Shown: piece by piece, positions 50,031-58,779 of the stretch
Layout of the letters: each line of letters begins with the position of its first letter
Numbering within the stretch: position 1 is the stretch's first letter
Origin: Flavobacterium cellulosilyticum
Lineage (GTDB): Bacteria > Bacteroidota > Bacteroidia > Flavobacteriales > Flavobacteriaceae
Assembly (NCBI RefSeq): GCF_004349355.1
Contig: NZ_SMFK01000013.1
Location: forward strand, 1-64,000
Length of the DNA stretch: 64,000 bases
Reading direction: 5' to 3'
The notes under the pieces: model-generated
The model's input: only the letters and a program-made list of their open reading frames with translations
Told to the model about the DNA's origin: nothing
Databases searched by the model: none
Program-made: the position numbers and the translations under genes

Positions 50031-51569
50031 CTAATCTGCTTCGTTCATGATTTTTTCACGATACTTTTTCCCTATTAACAAGGTTAGCTTTAATTTATAG
50101 TCATCAACAAGCCATTCGCGGTAGTTTTTACTACATTGACTCAAACATTTGGCATATCGTTTTAAGCGACATTCTATATCTGGATCTAACTCTTTTAATA
50201 ATGCTTTTGCATCTCGCAACTCTTCAGTATTGTCTACGCACATTGCTGCATGTTGTTCTAATGATTTGTCTAAAACCACTTTAGAACGTAAATTTTGAGC
50301 AATAATTTGTTTGTGTTCTTCATCTACATCAAAAGTCACGACCTCTGTTTTAGCAAATTTCTCACGTAATTCGGGTGGCATAGTATATTTAAAATACAAT
50401 TCGATTTCAGTATCGTCCCGTAAATTTTCAAGATAAAATTCAGGTGATTTAAAAATATGTTGCCAGTTTACTGGATCACTCCACAAACCAAAACGGGCTG
50501 CATTATTTCCTAAATCAATCACATTAAAAGTGTCTTTATTTGGTAATTTTCGAGAACCACGACCTATCATTTGAAAATATAAAGTCAAAGATTTTGTAGC
50601 TCTATTCAATATAATTGTGTCTACAGTAGGTTCATCAAAACCTGTTGTTAGGATTCCAACAGAAGTTAATATTGCATCTGGAGTTTTTTTAAACCATTGT
50701 AAAATATCTTTTCTTTCTTCGGCACTACTGGTATTATCCAAGTGACGAATACCATAACCCGCTTCTCTAAAAGTTTCATAAACATATAAAGAAGTGTTGA
50801 TTCCATTATTGAAAATCAACGTTTTCTTGCCTAATGATTTCTCTGTATAAGCATGCAATAATTTTTCTTGCATTGCCATATTAGTATACAAATCATCGGA
50901 CGATTTTACAGTATAATCTCCATTGATTCCAACTTTCAAAGAGGTTAAGCCTACATCATAACTATAGGTAATGGCTTTGGCCAAAAATCCTTTGTCAATC
51001 AATGAATTTATCGTATCACCTACGATTAATTCATCATAATTTTGATGCATTGGCAATTTGATATTTGAACTCAAAGGAGTGGCTGTAACTCCTAAAATAA
51101 AGGCGTTTTTGAAGGAACTTAATAATTTTCGGAAGGAATTATAATGGGCTTCATCGATGATAACCAATCCAATATTATCTAAATGTAATTTTTCGTCATT
51201 GATACGATTTTTCAAGGTTTCAACCATAGCCACAAAACAAGAATAATCGTTTTGGTCTGGAAGTTCTTTCACTTTACTATTGATGATTTTATTTTTTACA
51301 TCGAAACCTTTAAGCATTTTTGAAGTTTGCTTACAAAGTTCAATTCGATGTGTTAAAACAACTACTTTTTTATCGTGCTTAGACAAATATTGTCTTACGA
51401 TTTCAGAAAAAACAACTGTTTTACCACCTCCAGTTGGTAATTGATACAACAAATGATGATTGTTTGGCGCATTGTCCAAACGCTCAAAAATGGAAGCGAT
51501 ATCTCCTTTTTGATACGAATAAAGTTCTTTTTTATCTACTGTTTCTGTTTCTAAAGTGTTTTGAGACAT
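50031..51569 (-). CDS. DEAD/DEAH-box helicase of the restriction-subunit-R type
   Basis: A 512-residue superfamily 2 helicase. Motif I is LPTGGGKTVVFSEIV, motif II is IIDEAHYNSFRKLL (DEAH), GVTATPLSSN follows, and the second domain has QMIGRGSRK. It resembles stand-alone helicases related to the R subunits of type I and III restriction enzymes, but no nuclease domain or methylase is present. Its role may be in DNA repair. A -7 box, TATTTTTG, lies at 51590-51597 on the minus strand, 20 bases before the ATG. Confidence 0.85.
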   Translation of the reverse strand: MSQNTLETETVDKKELYSYQKGDIASIFERLDNAPNNHHLLYQLPTGGGKTVVFSEIVRQYLSKHDKKVVVLTHRIELCKQTSKMLKGFDVKNKIINSKVKELPDQNDYSCFVAMVETLKNRINDEKLHLDNIGLVIIDEAHYNSFRKLLSSFKNAFILGVTATPLSSNIKLPMHQNYDELIVGDTINSLIDKGFLAKAITYSYDVGLTSLKVGINGDYTVKSSDDLYTNMAMQEKLLHAYTEKSLGKKTLIFNNGINTSLYVYETFREAGYGIRHLDNTSSAEERKDILQWFKKTPDAILTSVGILTTGFDEPTVDTIILNRATKSLTLYFQMIGRGSRKLPNKDTFNVIDLGNNAARFGLWSDPVNWQHIFKSPEFYLENLRDDTEIELYFKYTMPPELREKFAKTEVVTFDVDEEHKQIIAQNLRSKVVLDKSLEQHAAMCVDNTEELRDAKALLKELDPDIECRLKRYAKCLSQCSKNYREWLVDDYKLKLTLLIGKKYREKIMNEAD

Positions 51570-51589
51570 GTTTTTTTGTTGGGTTTTTG

Positions 51590-51597
51590 CAAAAATA
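51590..51597 (-). promoter_or_regulatory. -7 box (TATTTTTG) for the helicase gene
   Basis: TATTTTTG on the minus strand ends 20 bases before the ATG at 51569, giving a leader of about 15 bases. No -33 TTG was recognised. Confidence 0.45.
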
Positions 51598-51680
51598 CAC
51601 CTAAAAAAGAGTTAATCCACTATAATTTAGATTAAATAATGGGTGGTAATTAAATATAAACGATTGTAAAGTATTTCAAT

Positions 51681-52208
51681 TTAATATTCAAAACGCTCAA
51701 CAACAGCATTAAATTCAATTGCATTATACCAATTTTGTTGAATTGTTTCATTGTTTATTTTCAAAATCCTTGGCATAAAATCCTCCAATATCCCATTTGC
51801 AATCAAAAATTTAATTGCTTGTTCAAAAGAATTTAACATGCTTTTAAAAAACATTTCTTGCTTAACAATTCTTTCTGAGGATAAAGCTTGCGCAATTTCT
51901 ATTGCATAAAGCATCACATCACCAATAACAAAGGGATCAACACCTAAAAGGATAAAATGTTTGATATATTTTTGTGCAACTGAACGCCTCATTTTTGGTT
52001 TCTTTTCCTTCGTAGTAGTTCTTTTTGGAAAATATTCATTAGAAATTTTAAGTTTGCATTCCTGCAAAAGAGATGCTTCTTTTGGATTAAAAACAAAATC
52101 GTAGTACGTTTTAACAACACTAAATTTTTCATAAAGTTCAATTACTTGTTCTTCTAATTGCACTTTATTGAGTTCTGTCAAGTATTTTTTTAAATCGCGT
52201 TTGCTCAT
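51681..52208 (-). CDS. DUF6155 family protein
   Basis: A 175-residue helical protein of unknown function that I recognise as a DUF6155-type protein from its N-terminus, MSKRDLKKYLTELNKVQLEEQ, and the following ELYEKFSVVKTYYDFVFNPKE. The frame is open 20 codons further upstream to 52268, but a -7 box (TACTTTTG) at 52228-52235 lies within that extension, so I use the ATG at 52208. It is divergent from the DUF3817 gene. Confidence 0.75.
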   Translation of the reverse strand: MSKRDLKKYLTELNKVQLEEQVIELYEKFSVVKTYYDFVFNPKEASLLQECKLKISNEYFPKRTTTKEKKPKMRRSVAQKYIKHFILLGVDPFVIGDVMLYAIEIAQALSSERIVKQEMFFKSMLNSFEQAIKFLIANGILEDFMPRILKINNETIQQNWYNAIEFNAVVERFEY

Positions 52209-52227
52209 AATCTCAAGTTTATAATTA

Positions 52228-52235
52228 CAAAAGTA
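52228..52235 (-). promoter_or_regulatory. -7 box (TACTTTTG) for the DUF6155 gene
   Basis: TACTTTTG on the minus strand lies 19 bases before the ATG at 52208. This box decides the start of the gene. Confidence 0.5.
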
Positions 52236-52278
52236 AATTACTTTAGGATCGAATACTCCAAAAATCAATCATAATCCT

Positions 52279-52286
52279 TAATTTTG
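52279..52286 (+). promoter_or_regulatory. -7 box (TAATTTTG) for the DUF3817/mscS operon
   Basis: TAATTTTG lies 29 bases before the ATG at 52316. Transcripts from this box and from the divergent box at 52228-52235 leave opposite ends of a spacer of about 105 bases. Confidence 0.5.
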
Positions 52287-52315
52287 CACCAATAATTTTT
52301 AACACAACAGTTTTG

Positions 52316-52600
52316 ATGGATAGAATTTTTAAGAACATTGCAGTATTAGAAGGAGTTTCCTATTTGGTTTTATTTGCAAATATGCTTTTTATAAAACCAA
52401 CACATTTTGAACTTTATAAAACATTGTTGTACCCAATAGGAATGACCCATGGAATTTTATTTATTGGTTATGTTGTATTGGCAGTACTGATTAAAAAATC
52501 CCAAAAATGGAATTTTAAAGTTTTTTTTACAATTTTATTGGCTTCACTCCTACCGTTTGCTACTTTTTATGTAGAAAAAAAATACATGAAAAATGCATAA
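52316..52600 (+). CDS. DUF3817 membrane protein
   Basis: A 94-residue protein with three hydrophobic helices: LEGVSYLVLFANML, MTHGILFIGYVVLAVLI and FFTILLASLLPFATFYVEK. This is the DUF3817 pattern, with the conserved GMTHG in the second helix. Its role is unknown. I begin at the ATG at 52316, because the open frame also includes a TTG one codon upstream. It overlaps the MscS gene by 8 bases, so the two are coupled. Confidence 0.83.
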   Translation: MDRIFKNIAVLEGVSYLVLFANMLFIKPTHFELYKTLLYPIGMTHGILFIGYVVLAVLIKKSQKWNFKVFFTILLASLLPFATFYVEKKYMKNA

Positions 52601-53858
52601 TTTATTAGAAAAAATATTTGGCTGGTGCTATATTTTATTTAGAAAGTGGGGATTTGGTGATACAATTGCGGCTTATTTAAGCTTGTTTGTGAATATTTTT
52701 ATTCTCAGTGTTATTTCCTATTACATCTACCGTTTTTTTCGATTATTTCTGGTTACTATTATGTCAATTGTTGCTCGTAAAACCAAAACTAAATTTGATG
52801 ATTTACTAATTTCGAATAAAACAGCGATGTACATTTCGCATTTGATTCCGTTATTGTTTATCTATATTTCAGTTCCAATTATATTAAATGCATACAATTA
52901 TTGGGAAACTATATTTGGAAAATTAGTTGGGATTTACATTGTTCTACTAATACTTTGGATCATAAGAACCATCTTTAATGCACTTAAAGATCATTTAAAA
53001 AGTATTGTTAAATTTAGTGACAAACCTATTGATAGTTACATTCAAGTAATTATGATTGTCCTTTGGATGTTAGGTATTGCTGCTATATTTTCTGAAATTT
53101 TTGATATTAAAATCGAAAAATTACTGACTACTTTAGGAGCCATTTCAGCTATTATATTATTAATTTTCAGAGATACAATTTTAGGATTTGTTGCCAGTAT
53201 TCAGGTTTCTGTAAATGATATGCTTCGAATTGGTGATTGGATTACAATGGATAAATTTGGAGCTGATGGAGATGTTATTGAAATTAATTTGGCAACAGTT
53301 AAAGTTCGAAATTTTGATAACACTACAACTACAATTCCAACTTATAGCTTGATTTCTGATTCCTTCAAAAACTGGCGTGGAATGCAAAAATCGGAAGGGA
53401 GAAGGATAAAACGCCATATATTGATAAAATCTAATAGTGTTCGATTTTTAAAAAATGAGGAATTGGATAATTTTTTGAATATTCAACTTATTAATGAGCA
53501 TATCTTAAAGAAGAAAATTGAAATTGACAAATTTAATTCCCAAAATAATATTGATACCATAATACCGTTAAATGGTCGAAATTTGACGAATTTAGGATTA
53601 TTCCGAAAGTATATCACAAAATATCTCGAAAATCATCCAGGCTTGAATAAAGATATGATTTTGCTTTGCCGACAATTACAGCCTACTGCACAAGGAATTC
53701 CATTGGAAATTTATGTTTTTTCTAAAGATAAAAATTGGGAGAATTATGAATATATCATGTCTGATATTTTTGACCATGTGATTGCTTCCGTTTCCTTTTT
53801 TGATTTAGAATTATTCGAATTACCTTCTGAAGGTAGAGGTGTCTTTATTCCAAATTAA
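52593..53858 (+). CDS. MscS-family mechanosensitive channel
   Basis: A 421-residue membrane protein. Several N-terminal helices precede the pore-lining third MscS helix (LTTLGAISAIILLIFRDTILGFVASIQV near 175-205), where the conserved small residues line up. The beta domain follows (MLRIGDWITMDKFGADGDVIEI, TTTIPTYSLI). The Gly/Ala spacing of the pore helix is as in MscS. It releases solutes when the membrane is stretched. The extra N-terminal helices make it larger than E. coli MscS (286 residues). The 3' end overlaps the converging thioesterase by 4 bases. Confidence 0.9.
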   Translation: MHNLLEKIFGWCYILFRKWGFGDTIAAYLSLFVNIFILSVISYYIYRFFRLFLVTIMSIVARKTKTKFDDLLISNKTAMYISHLIPLLFIYISVPIILNAYNYWETIFGKLVGIYIVLLILWIIRTIFNALKDHLKSIVKFSDKPIDSYIQVIMIVLWMLGIAAIFSEIFDIKIEKLLTTLGAISAIILLIFRDTILGFVASIQVSVNDMLRIGDWITMDKFGADGDVIEINLATVKVRNFDNTTTTIPTYSLISDSFKNWRGMQKSEGRRIKRHILIKSNSVRFLKNEELDNFLNIQLINEHILKKKIEIDKFNSQNNIDTIIPLNGRNLTNLGLFRKYITKYLENHPGLNKDMILLCRQLQPTAQGIPLEIYVFSKDKNWENYEYIMSDIFDHVIASVSFFDLELFELPSEGRGVFIPN

Positions 53859-54247
53859 ATAGAATCCAATCGGTCTTTTACGTATTCAATTTCTTTTTTC
53901 CCGTGAGCTTTAGGCTTGCCATCAGCACCTAAATTGACCATTGTCGTATTATCTATTGAGATAATGGTTTCCCGAGTCATCATATTTCGAGCTTCACATT
54001 TTAAAGTTATAGAAGTATTTCCAAACTTTACTACATCAATACCTATTTCAATAATATCCCCTTGTTTTGCTGAACTTCTGAAATTTATTTCAGACATGTG
54101 TTTTGTTACAATTTTTGTATTTTCAAGTTGAATGATTGAATACAAAGCAAGTTCTTCGTCAATCCAAGCCAATAATTTACCGCCAAATAATGTTCCGTTC
54201 GGGTTTAAATCTTCTGGTTTTACCCATTTTCTAGTATGAAATCGCAT
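53855..54247 (-). CDS. Acyl-CoA thioesterase, hot-dog fold (YciA-like)
   Basis: A 130-residue hot-dog thioesterase that hydrolyses acyl-CoA. The motif NPNGTLFGGKLLAWIDEELALY contains the catalytic region, with FRSSAKQGDIIEIGIDVVKFG as the second strand pair. Length agrees with YciA/BFIT-type proteins. Substrate range is unknown. It is convergent with mscS, and its stop overlaps the mscS stop region by 4 bases. Confidence 0.87.
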   Translation of the reverse strand: MRFHTRKWVKPEDLNPNGTLFGGKLLAWIDEELALYSIIQLENTKIVTKHMSEINFRSSAKQGDIIEIGIDVVKFGNTSITLKCEARNMMTRETIISIDNTTMVNLGADGKPKAHGKKEIEYVKDRLDSI

Positions 54248-54314
54248 ATTGTTTATTTATTAACGTCAAAATTAATGCATTCTAATTGCTTTTTTTTAAA
54301 TTTAAAGAAAAAAT

Positions 54315-54716
54315 ATGAAACAAAGAGATGTTTTTTTAAAAGAGTTCAGAGGAGAATCCATTGGTACCGTTTCTTCACTTTCTTCATTTGACGAATATTT
54401 TCAAAATGAAATACTTCGTCCTATTTTGAAATTACAAAATGATATTTTTATCATTACTTTTATAAATTATACCAACAAAAACAAAATTGACTTCAATTCA
54501 TTTTCTGTAGAAAAAAAATTAGTAGTTATTGAAAATTCCATCCAAAAAGACATCAAGTTTAGAAATGCATTAAAAGGAATGATAGTTGGGTTATTTACTA
54601 TTGAAGAATATAAAGAATACATTCAAAACTCTTCGAGTCTTAACAAGAGAATGATGGGAATGTTAATAGAAAGACTCAAAAGTCAAGTTCAATTATTAGA
54701 TTCCTTTACTATTTGA
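54315..54716 (+). CDS. Hypothetical small helical protein
   Basis: A 133-residue, mostly alpha-helical cytoplasmic protein starting MKQRDVFLKEFRGESIGTVSS. I recall flavobacterial relatives labelled glyoxalase, but the residues show no metal-binding H/E pattern or VOC fold repeats, so I would not transfer that label. It ends 96 bases before the esterase gene and may belong to a separate unit. Confidence 0.6.
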   Translation: MKQRDVFLKEFRGESIGTVSSLSSFDEYFQNEILRPILKLQNDIFIITFINYTNKNKIDFNSFSVEKKLVVIENSIQKDIKFRNALKGMIVGLFTIEEYKEYIQNSSSLNKRMMGMLIERLKSQVQLLDSFTI

Positions 54717-54812
54717 GAATATAAATATATTTCTCAGAATAAATGATGCATTTCCTAAAATTTTAATGTTTTTTGTATGATTATTTTTATTATAATTGTT
54801 AAAAATTAAGTT

Positions 54813-55526
54813 ATGAAAGAAGAGTATTTCAAATGGTATTCCCCTAATCTGAGTAGAGAAATTGAAATGTTAGTTTTTGGTCATGCTGGATATCCTGTGA
54901 TACTTTTCCCCACATCCATGGGAAGTTTTCACGAAAACAAGGATATGGGGTTGATTGACTCTGCAAAATGGTATATTGAGCAAGGGTTAATTCAAATATT
55001 TTGTCCTGCAAGCATTGATAAAGACAGTTTTTATAATAATGCAATTCATCCTATTCATCGAATCGAAAATCATGTTTGGTATGACAAAATGATCTGCCAC
55101 GAGATTGTCGAAAAAGTAAAAAACAATACTCCTTCCGGAAAAGTTGCTCTTGCAGGTTGTAGTTTTGGAGGCTATCACGCTGCTAATTTTGCTTTTCGTC
55201 ATCCTGGATATGTAAGTCACGTTTTCTCGATGGGAGGTGCTTTTAGTATCAAAAGTTTTATGGATGGTTTTTATAATGATGATGTTTTCTATAACACTCC
55301 CGAAGATTATTTATATGGTTTAGATGACCACGAACTTTGGAACATGGATATTTGCTTGGGAACATCCAATTGGGATGTTTGCTATGATTATAATTTAAAA
55401 TTGAGCAAGGTTTTAAGTGACAGAAATATTCATCATTGGCTAGACGTTCGACCAGATAGAAAACACGATTGGCCAGTTTGGAAAGAAATGTTTCCACATT
55501 ATTTATCAAGAATAAAGTTTTTTTAA
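54813..55526 (+). CDS. Alpha/beta hydrolase, esterase (COG4947-like)
   Basis: A 237-residue alpha/beta hydrolase with nucleophile S117 in AGCSFGGYHA, oxyanion region PTSMGSFHENKDMG and the catalytic His in RKHDWPVW near 217. No signal peptide, so it is probably cytoplasmic. It is the first gene of a five-gene plus-strand set with two ATP-grasp-type proteins, a GCS2 ligase and an amidotransferase. A hydrolytic role on an ester or amide of the same metabolite is plausible but inferred. Confidence 0.82.
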   Translation: MKEEYFKWYSPNLSREIEMLVFGHAGYPVILFPTSMGSFHENKDMGLIDSAKWYIEQGLIQIFCPASIDKDSFYNNAIHPIHRIENHVWYDKMICHEIVEKVKNNTPSGKVALAGCSFGGYHAANFAFRHPGYVSHVFSMGGAFSIKSFMDGFYNDDVFYNTPEDYLYGLDDHELWNMDICLGTSNWDVCYDYNLKLSKVLSDRNIHHWLDVRPDRKHDWPVWKEMFPHYLSRIKFF

Positions 55527-55574
55527 AAAGAGTAATTATAAAGAGTTTAAGTTGCAAGCATAAAATATAAAAAA

Positions 55575-56522
55575 ATGAAAAAAATAGGAATATTATTTGG
55601 AATGGAAGATACTTTTCCGCAAGCATTTGTAGACAGGATAAACTCAAAAAATGAAAAAGGAATTATGGCTGAGGCTGTTTCCATAGACAAAGTTGTTCAA
55701 AATAAAGATGGTGAATATGCGGTTATCATTGATCGAATATCTCAGGATGTCCCCTTTTATAGAGCCTATCTTAAAAATGCAGCTTTAACAGGAACAAATG
55801 TTATCAACAATCCATTTTGGTGGAGTGCTGATGATAAATTTTTCAATAATTCATTGGCAGATACCCTTGGAGTTCCGTTACCCAATACTGTAATCCTTCC
55901 TTCGGCCGAACACCCAACTGATACCACTGGAAAATCATTTCGTAACCTAAAATTTCCAATGGATTGGGAAGGTATTTTTGATTATATTGGATTTCCAGCT
56001 TATATGAAACCTTATGCAGGAGGTGGTTGGAAAAACGTGTACCGACTAGAAAATAAACAAGAATTTTGGGATAAACATCAAGAAACAGGACAATTGGTAA
56101 TGATGTTACAGGAAGAAATTGTCTTTACAGAATATTTTCGTGTGTATTGTTTGGGTTGTAAAGATGTTCGAATCATGCAGTATGAACCTAAAAACGAACC
56201 TCATTTGCGTTATGTTTTAGATGGTCCACCATCGGATAAAAAATTATTAGCAACTGTAAAAGAATATACTTTAAGACTTTGCAAAGGATTAGGTTATGAT
56301 TTTAATACGGTAGAATTTGCTGTACGTGACGGAATTCCTTATGCAATAGATTTTGGAAATCCAGCACCAGATGCTGAATTAACTTCTGTTGGAGCTGATA
56401 ATTTTGAGTGGGTAGTTGAACATGCAGCAAAAATGGCGATTTCAGCCGCCAAAAAACAAAAACCAGGTAAAATGAATTTAACTTGGGGGTCTTTTATAAA
56501 AGAAGCTGTTTCTGATAAATAA
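55575..56522 (+). CDS. ATP-grasp ligase (peptide/amide-forming)
   Basis: A 315-residue ATP-grasp protein. The ATP-lid strand is YIGFPAYMKPYAGGGWKNVYRL near 140, the basic and Gly-rich loop pattern of the family. A later segment, CKGLGYDFNTVEFAVRDGIPYAIDFGNPAPD, gives the metal-binding acidic residues (E, D and N of the family core). It should activate a carboxylate as an acyl phosphate and join it to an amine or thiol. It starts 48 bases after the esterase, and the GCS2 ligase starts 17 bases after its stop. Confidence 0.8.
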   Translation: MKKIGILFGMEDTFPQAFVDRINSKNEKGIMAEAVSIDKVVQNKDGEYAVIIDRISQDVPFYRAYLKNAALTGTNVINNPFWWSADDKFFNNSLADTLGVPLPNTVILPSAEHPTDTTGKSFRNLKFPMDWEGIFDYIGFPAYMKPYAGGGWKNVYRLENKQEFWDKHQETGQLVMMLQEEIVFTEYFRVYCLGCKDVRIMQYEPKNEPHLRYVLDGPPSDKKLLATVKEYTLRLCKGLGYDFNTVEFAVRDGIPYAIDFGNPAPDAELTSVGADNFEWVVEHAAKMAISAAKKQKPGKMNLTWGSFIKEAVSDK

Positions 56523-56539
56523 TTTTTCAATTTTTCCAA

Positions 56540-57646
56540 ATGAAAAAACTACCTATTTTTACTCTTGGCGTGGAAGAAGAATACCAAATTATAGATCCTG
56601 AAACAAGAGATTTACGCTCCCATTTATCCAAGATTGTTGATGGGGCCAAGATTATTCTAAATGAACAAGTAAAAGCGGAAATGCACCAATCTGTCGTAGA
56701 GGTTGGCACCAATATTTGCAAAAACATTCAAGAAGCCGAATGTGAGATAAAATCGTTGCGAGGTCATATTGTTACTTTAGCAGAAAAACAAGGTTTGATT
56801 GTTGGTGGTGCAGGGACACATCCTTTTTCAAAATGGCAAGACCAACCCATAACAGATGACCCTCGTTATCATGTCATCGTAGACGAATTGCAAGATGCTG
56901 CACGTTCTAATTTGATTTTTGGAATGCATTGTCACGTAGGGATTGAAAACCGCGAAGTTGGATTGCAAATAATGAATCAAGCTACTTATTTTTTACCGCA
57001 TATTTTTGCCCTTTCAACCAATTCTCCTTTTTGGGAAGGTCGGAAAACAGGATACAAATCATATAGAACGAAAGTATTTGATAAGTTTCCAAGAACAGGT
57101 TTGCCAGAATATTTTGATTCAGTTTCAGCCTATGATAATTTTCTGGAAACATTAGTAAAAACGAAATGTATTGATAATCCAAAGAAAATTTGGTGGGATT
57201 TACGTTTACATCCTTTTTATGACACTATTGAATTTCGCATTTGTGATATGTGTTTAACTGTTGAAGAAACGATCTGTATTGTTGCAATTATTCAGGCAAT
57301 TGTTGCAAAATTATACCGATTGAATTCAAACAACATGAGTTTCAATATTTACCGAATAGCTTTGATTAAAGAAAATAAATTTAGAGCTTCACGTTATGGA
57401 ATTGAAGGAAGCATGATAGATTTTGGTCTTCAAAAAGAAGTTGAAACTAGAATACTTATACTTGAATTATTAGATTTTATTGATGATGTAGTTGACGAAT
57501 TAGGGAGCCGTGAAAAAATCAATTATGTACACCAGATCTTAAAAAATGGAACAGGAGCAGCCAAACAATTAGCGGTTTACAACGAAACAAATGATTTGAT
57601 AAAAGTCGTTGATTTTATTACGAGTGAATTTTATAAAGGTCTTTAA
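56540..57646 (+). CDS. Carboxylate-amine ligase, GCS2 family (YbdK-like)
   Basis: A 368-residue glutamate-cysteine-ligase-type amidoligase. Landmarks: the FTLGVEEEYQIID start with the catalytic Glu cluster, GIVVGGAGTHPFSKW, LIFGMHCHVGIENRE, the SPFWEGRKTGYKSYRT substrate region and FRICDMCLTVEETICI. This group makes gamma-glutamyl or other amide bonds, though YbdK-like members often have unknown acceptors. It is tightly placed between the ATP-grasp and amidotransferase genes, so it probably builds part of the same metabolite. Confidence 0.88.
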   Translation: MKKLPIFTLGVEEEYQIIDPETRDLRSHLSKIVDGAKIILNEQVKAEMHQSVVEVGTNICKNIQEAECEIKSLRGHIVTLAEKQGLIVGGAGTHPFSKWQDQPITDDPRYHVIVDELQDAARSNLIFGMHCHVGIENREVGLQIMNQATYFLPHIFALSTNSPFWEGRKTGYKSYRTKVFDKFPRTGLPEYFDSVSAYDNFLETLVKTKCIDNPKKIWWDLRLHPFYDTIEFRICDMCLTVEETICIVAIIQAIVAKLYRLNSNNMSFNIYRIALIKENKFRASRYGIEGSMIDFGLQKEVETRILILELLDFIDDVVDELGSREKINYVHQILKNGTGAAKQLAVYNETNDLIKVVDFITSEFYKGL

Positions 57647-57715
57647 AAAAGGATTCAATAATTTGTTTTCAGTATCAAATTGACTTTAAAATTTTCATTT
57701 AATTTATTATTATCA

Positions 57716-57775
57716 TTCCTATTGACCTTGTTATTGTAATTGATATTTCTATTGTAATTGATATTGCCATTGAAA
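57716..57775 (+). repeat. Phase-locked TTGNNN hexamer array, second copy
   Basis: Ten in-phase hexamers run from 57716 (TTCCTA, TTGACC, TTGTTA, TTGTAA, TTGATA, TTTCTA, TTGTAA, TTGATA, TTGCCA, TTGAAA), eight of them starting with TTG. The final four match the end of the array at 33391-33456 in order. One TTG, at 57758-57760, is 20 bases from the -7 box and may be the -33 element. Confidence 0.8.
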
Positions 57776-57788
57776 AAAAGTATCTTTG
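57758..57788 (+). promoter_or_regulatory. Promoter for the amidotransferase gene
   Basis: TTG at 57758-57760 and TATCTTTG at 57781-57788 are separated by 20 bases, the Bacteroidota spacing. The -33 element is one unit of the hexamer array. Transcription would begin near 57794, leaving a leader of about 17 bases. Confidence 0.55.
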
Positions 57789-57810
57789 CAATACCAAATC
57801 GATTAGAAAA

Positions 57811-58641
57811 ATGAATACAAATAACATAAAAATTGCAGTTTTAGATATGTACGATGGTACACCCAACCAAGGAATGCGTTGCATCATCGACATAATCAAC
57901 CGTTTTAATCAATTAGTTACTTTTCAAGTATTTGATGTAAGATCTAAATCGGAATTGCCGGATATTAATGATTTTGATATTTACATTTCTACTGGTGGAC
58001 CTGGAAATCCATTAGAAGGTAATGGAGATTGGGATTTGAAATATTATGATTTTATCAATGAATTGACTAATTGGAATAATGAAAATGTTATAAAAAAGCA
58101 CGTTTTATTCATTTGTCACTCCTTTCAAATGGCTTGCAGTCATTTTGGTTTGGCAGAAATAACCAAACGAAACGACACTTCTTTTGGAGTTATGACGATT
58201 CATAAAACAAAAGAAGGACTAAACGATCCTATATTAGAAGGACTTGACGATCCTTATTATGCAATAGATTCCAGAGATTATCAAGTAGTACAACCTAAAT
58301 TGAGTGTTTTTGCTAAAAAAGGAGCCAAAATTATTTCTTTAGAAAAAATTAGAGATCAAGTTCAATATGAAAGAGCTATTATGGCGGTTCGTTTCACTGA
58401 TTATTTTGTGGGAACCCAATTTCATCCAGAAGCAGATCCAATAAGTTTTATTTCTCATTTAAGAAACTATGAAGCCAAAGAAAAAATCAAAGCAATGAAA
58501 GGTAAAAAGAAGTTTAGGATTATGCTTGAAAATCTATTGGACGATGATAAAATTTACAAAACCAATGAAACATTGATTCCTAATTTTCTTCGTATTGCCA
58601 TCAACGATTTGATGAAAACTAAAAAAATGCTTTCGAATTAA
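57811..58641 (+). CDS. Class I glutamine amidotransferase-like protein
   Basis: A 276-residue class I GATase-fold protein. The nucleophile is C102 in LFICHSFQMACSHFG, and the partner His205 with Glu207 is in GTQFHPEADP, so the triad looks complete. It begins with IKIAVLDMYDGTPNQGMR and has no synthase domain fused, so it would either supply ammonia to a partner ligase or act as a peptidase of the gamma-glutamyl hydrolase type. The C-terminal 60 residues (KGKKKFRIMLENLLDDD) are an extra helical tail not typical of the family. It has its own promoter. Confidence 0.82.
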   Translation: MNTNNIKIAVLDMYDGTPNQGMRCIIDIINRFNQLVTFQVFDVRSKSELPDINDFDIYISTGGPGNPLEGNGDWDLKYYDFINELTNWNNENVIKKHVLFICHSFQMACSHFGLAEITKRNDTSFGVMTIHKTKEGLNDPILEGLDDPYYAIDSRDYQVVQPKLSVFAKKGAKIISLEKIRDQVQYERAIMAVRFTDYFVGTQFHPEADPISFISHLRNYEAKEKIKAMKGKKKFRIMLENLLDDDKIYKTNETLIPNFLRIAINDLMKTKKMLSN

Positions 58642-58779
58642 TATGAATTAACAATATTAGAATTAAGTAGTAAGAGAGTAAAATACTATTCAAATTCCTG
58701 TTTTTCTTACTACTTGATATTTAAAACTTAATTCTTCAATCTTAATTCTTAATACTATCATCTTAATACTTTTTTTGAA

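Noticed and set aside
55258..55647. Minus-strand gene of 129 residues at the esterase/ATP-grasp junction
   Set aside because: It overlaps two real genes and has no recognisable domain; its hydrophobic stretch is a complement of A-rich spacer.
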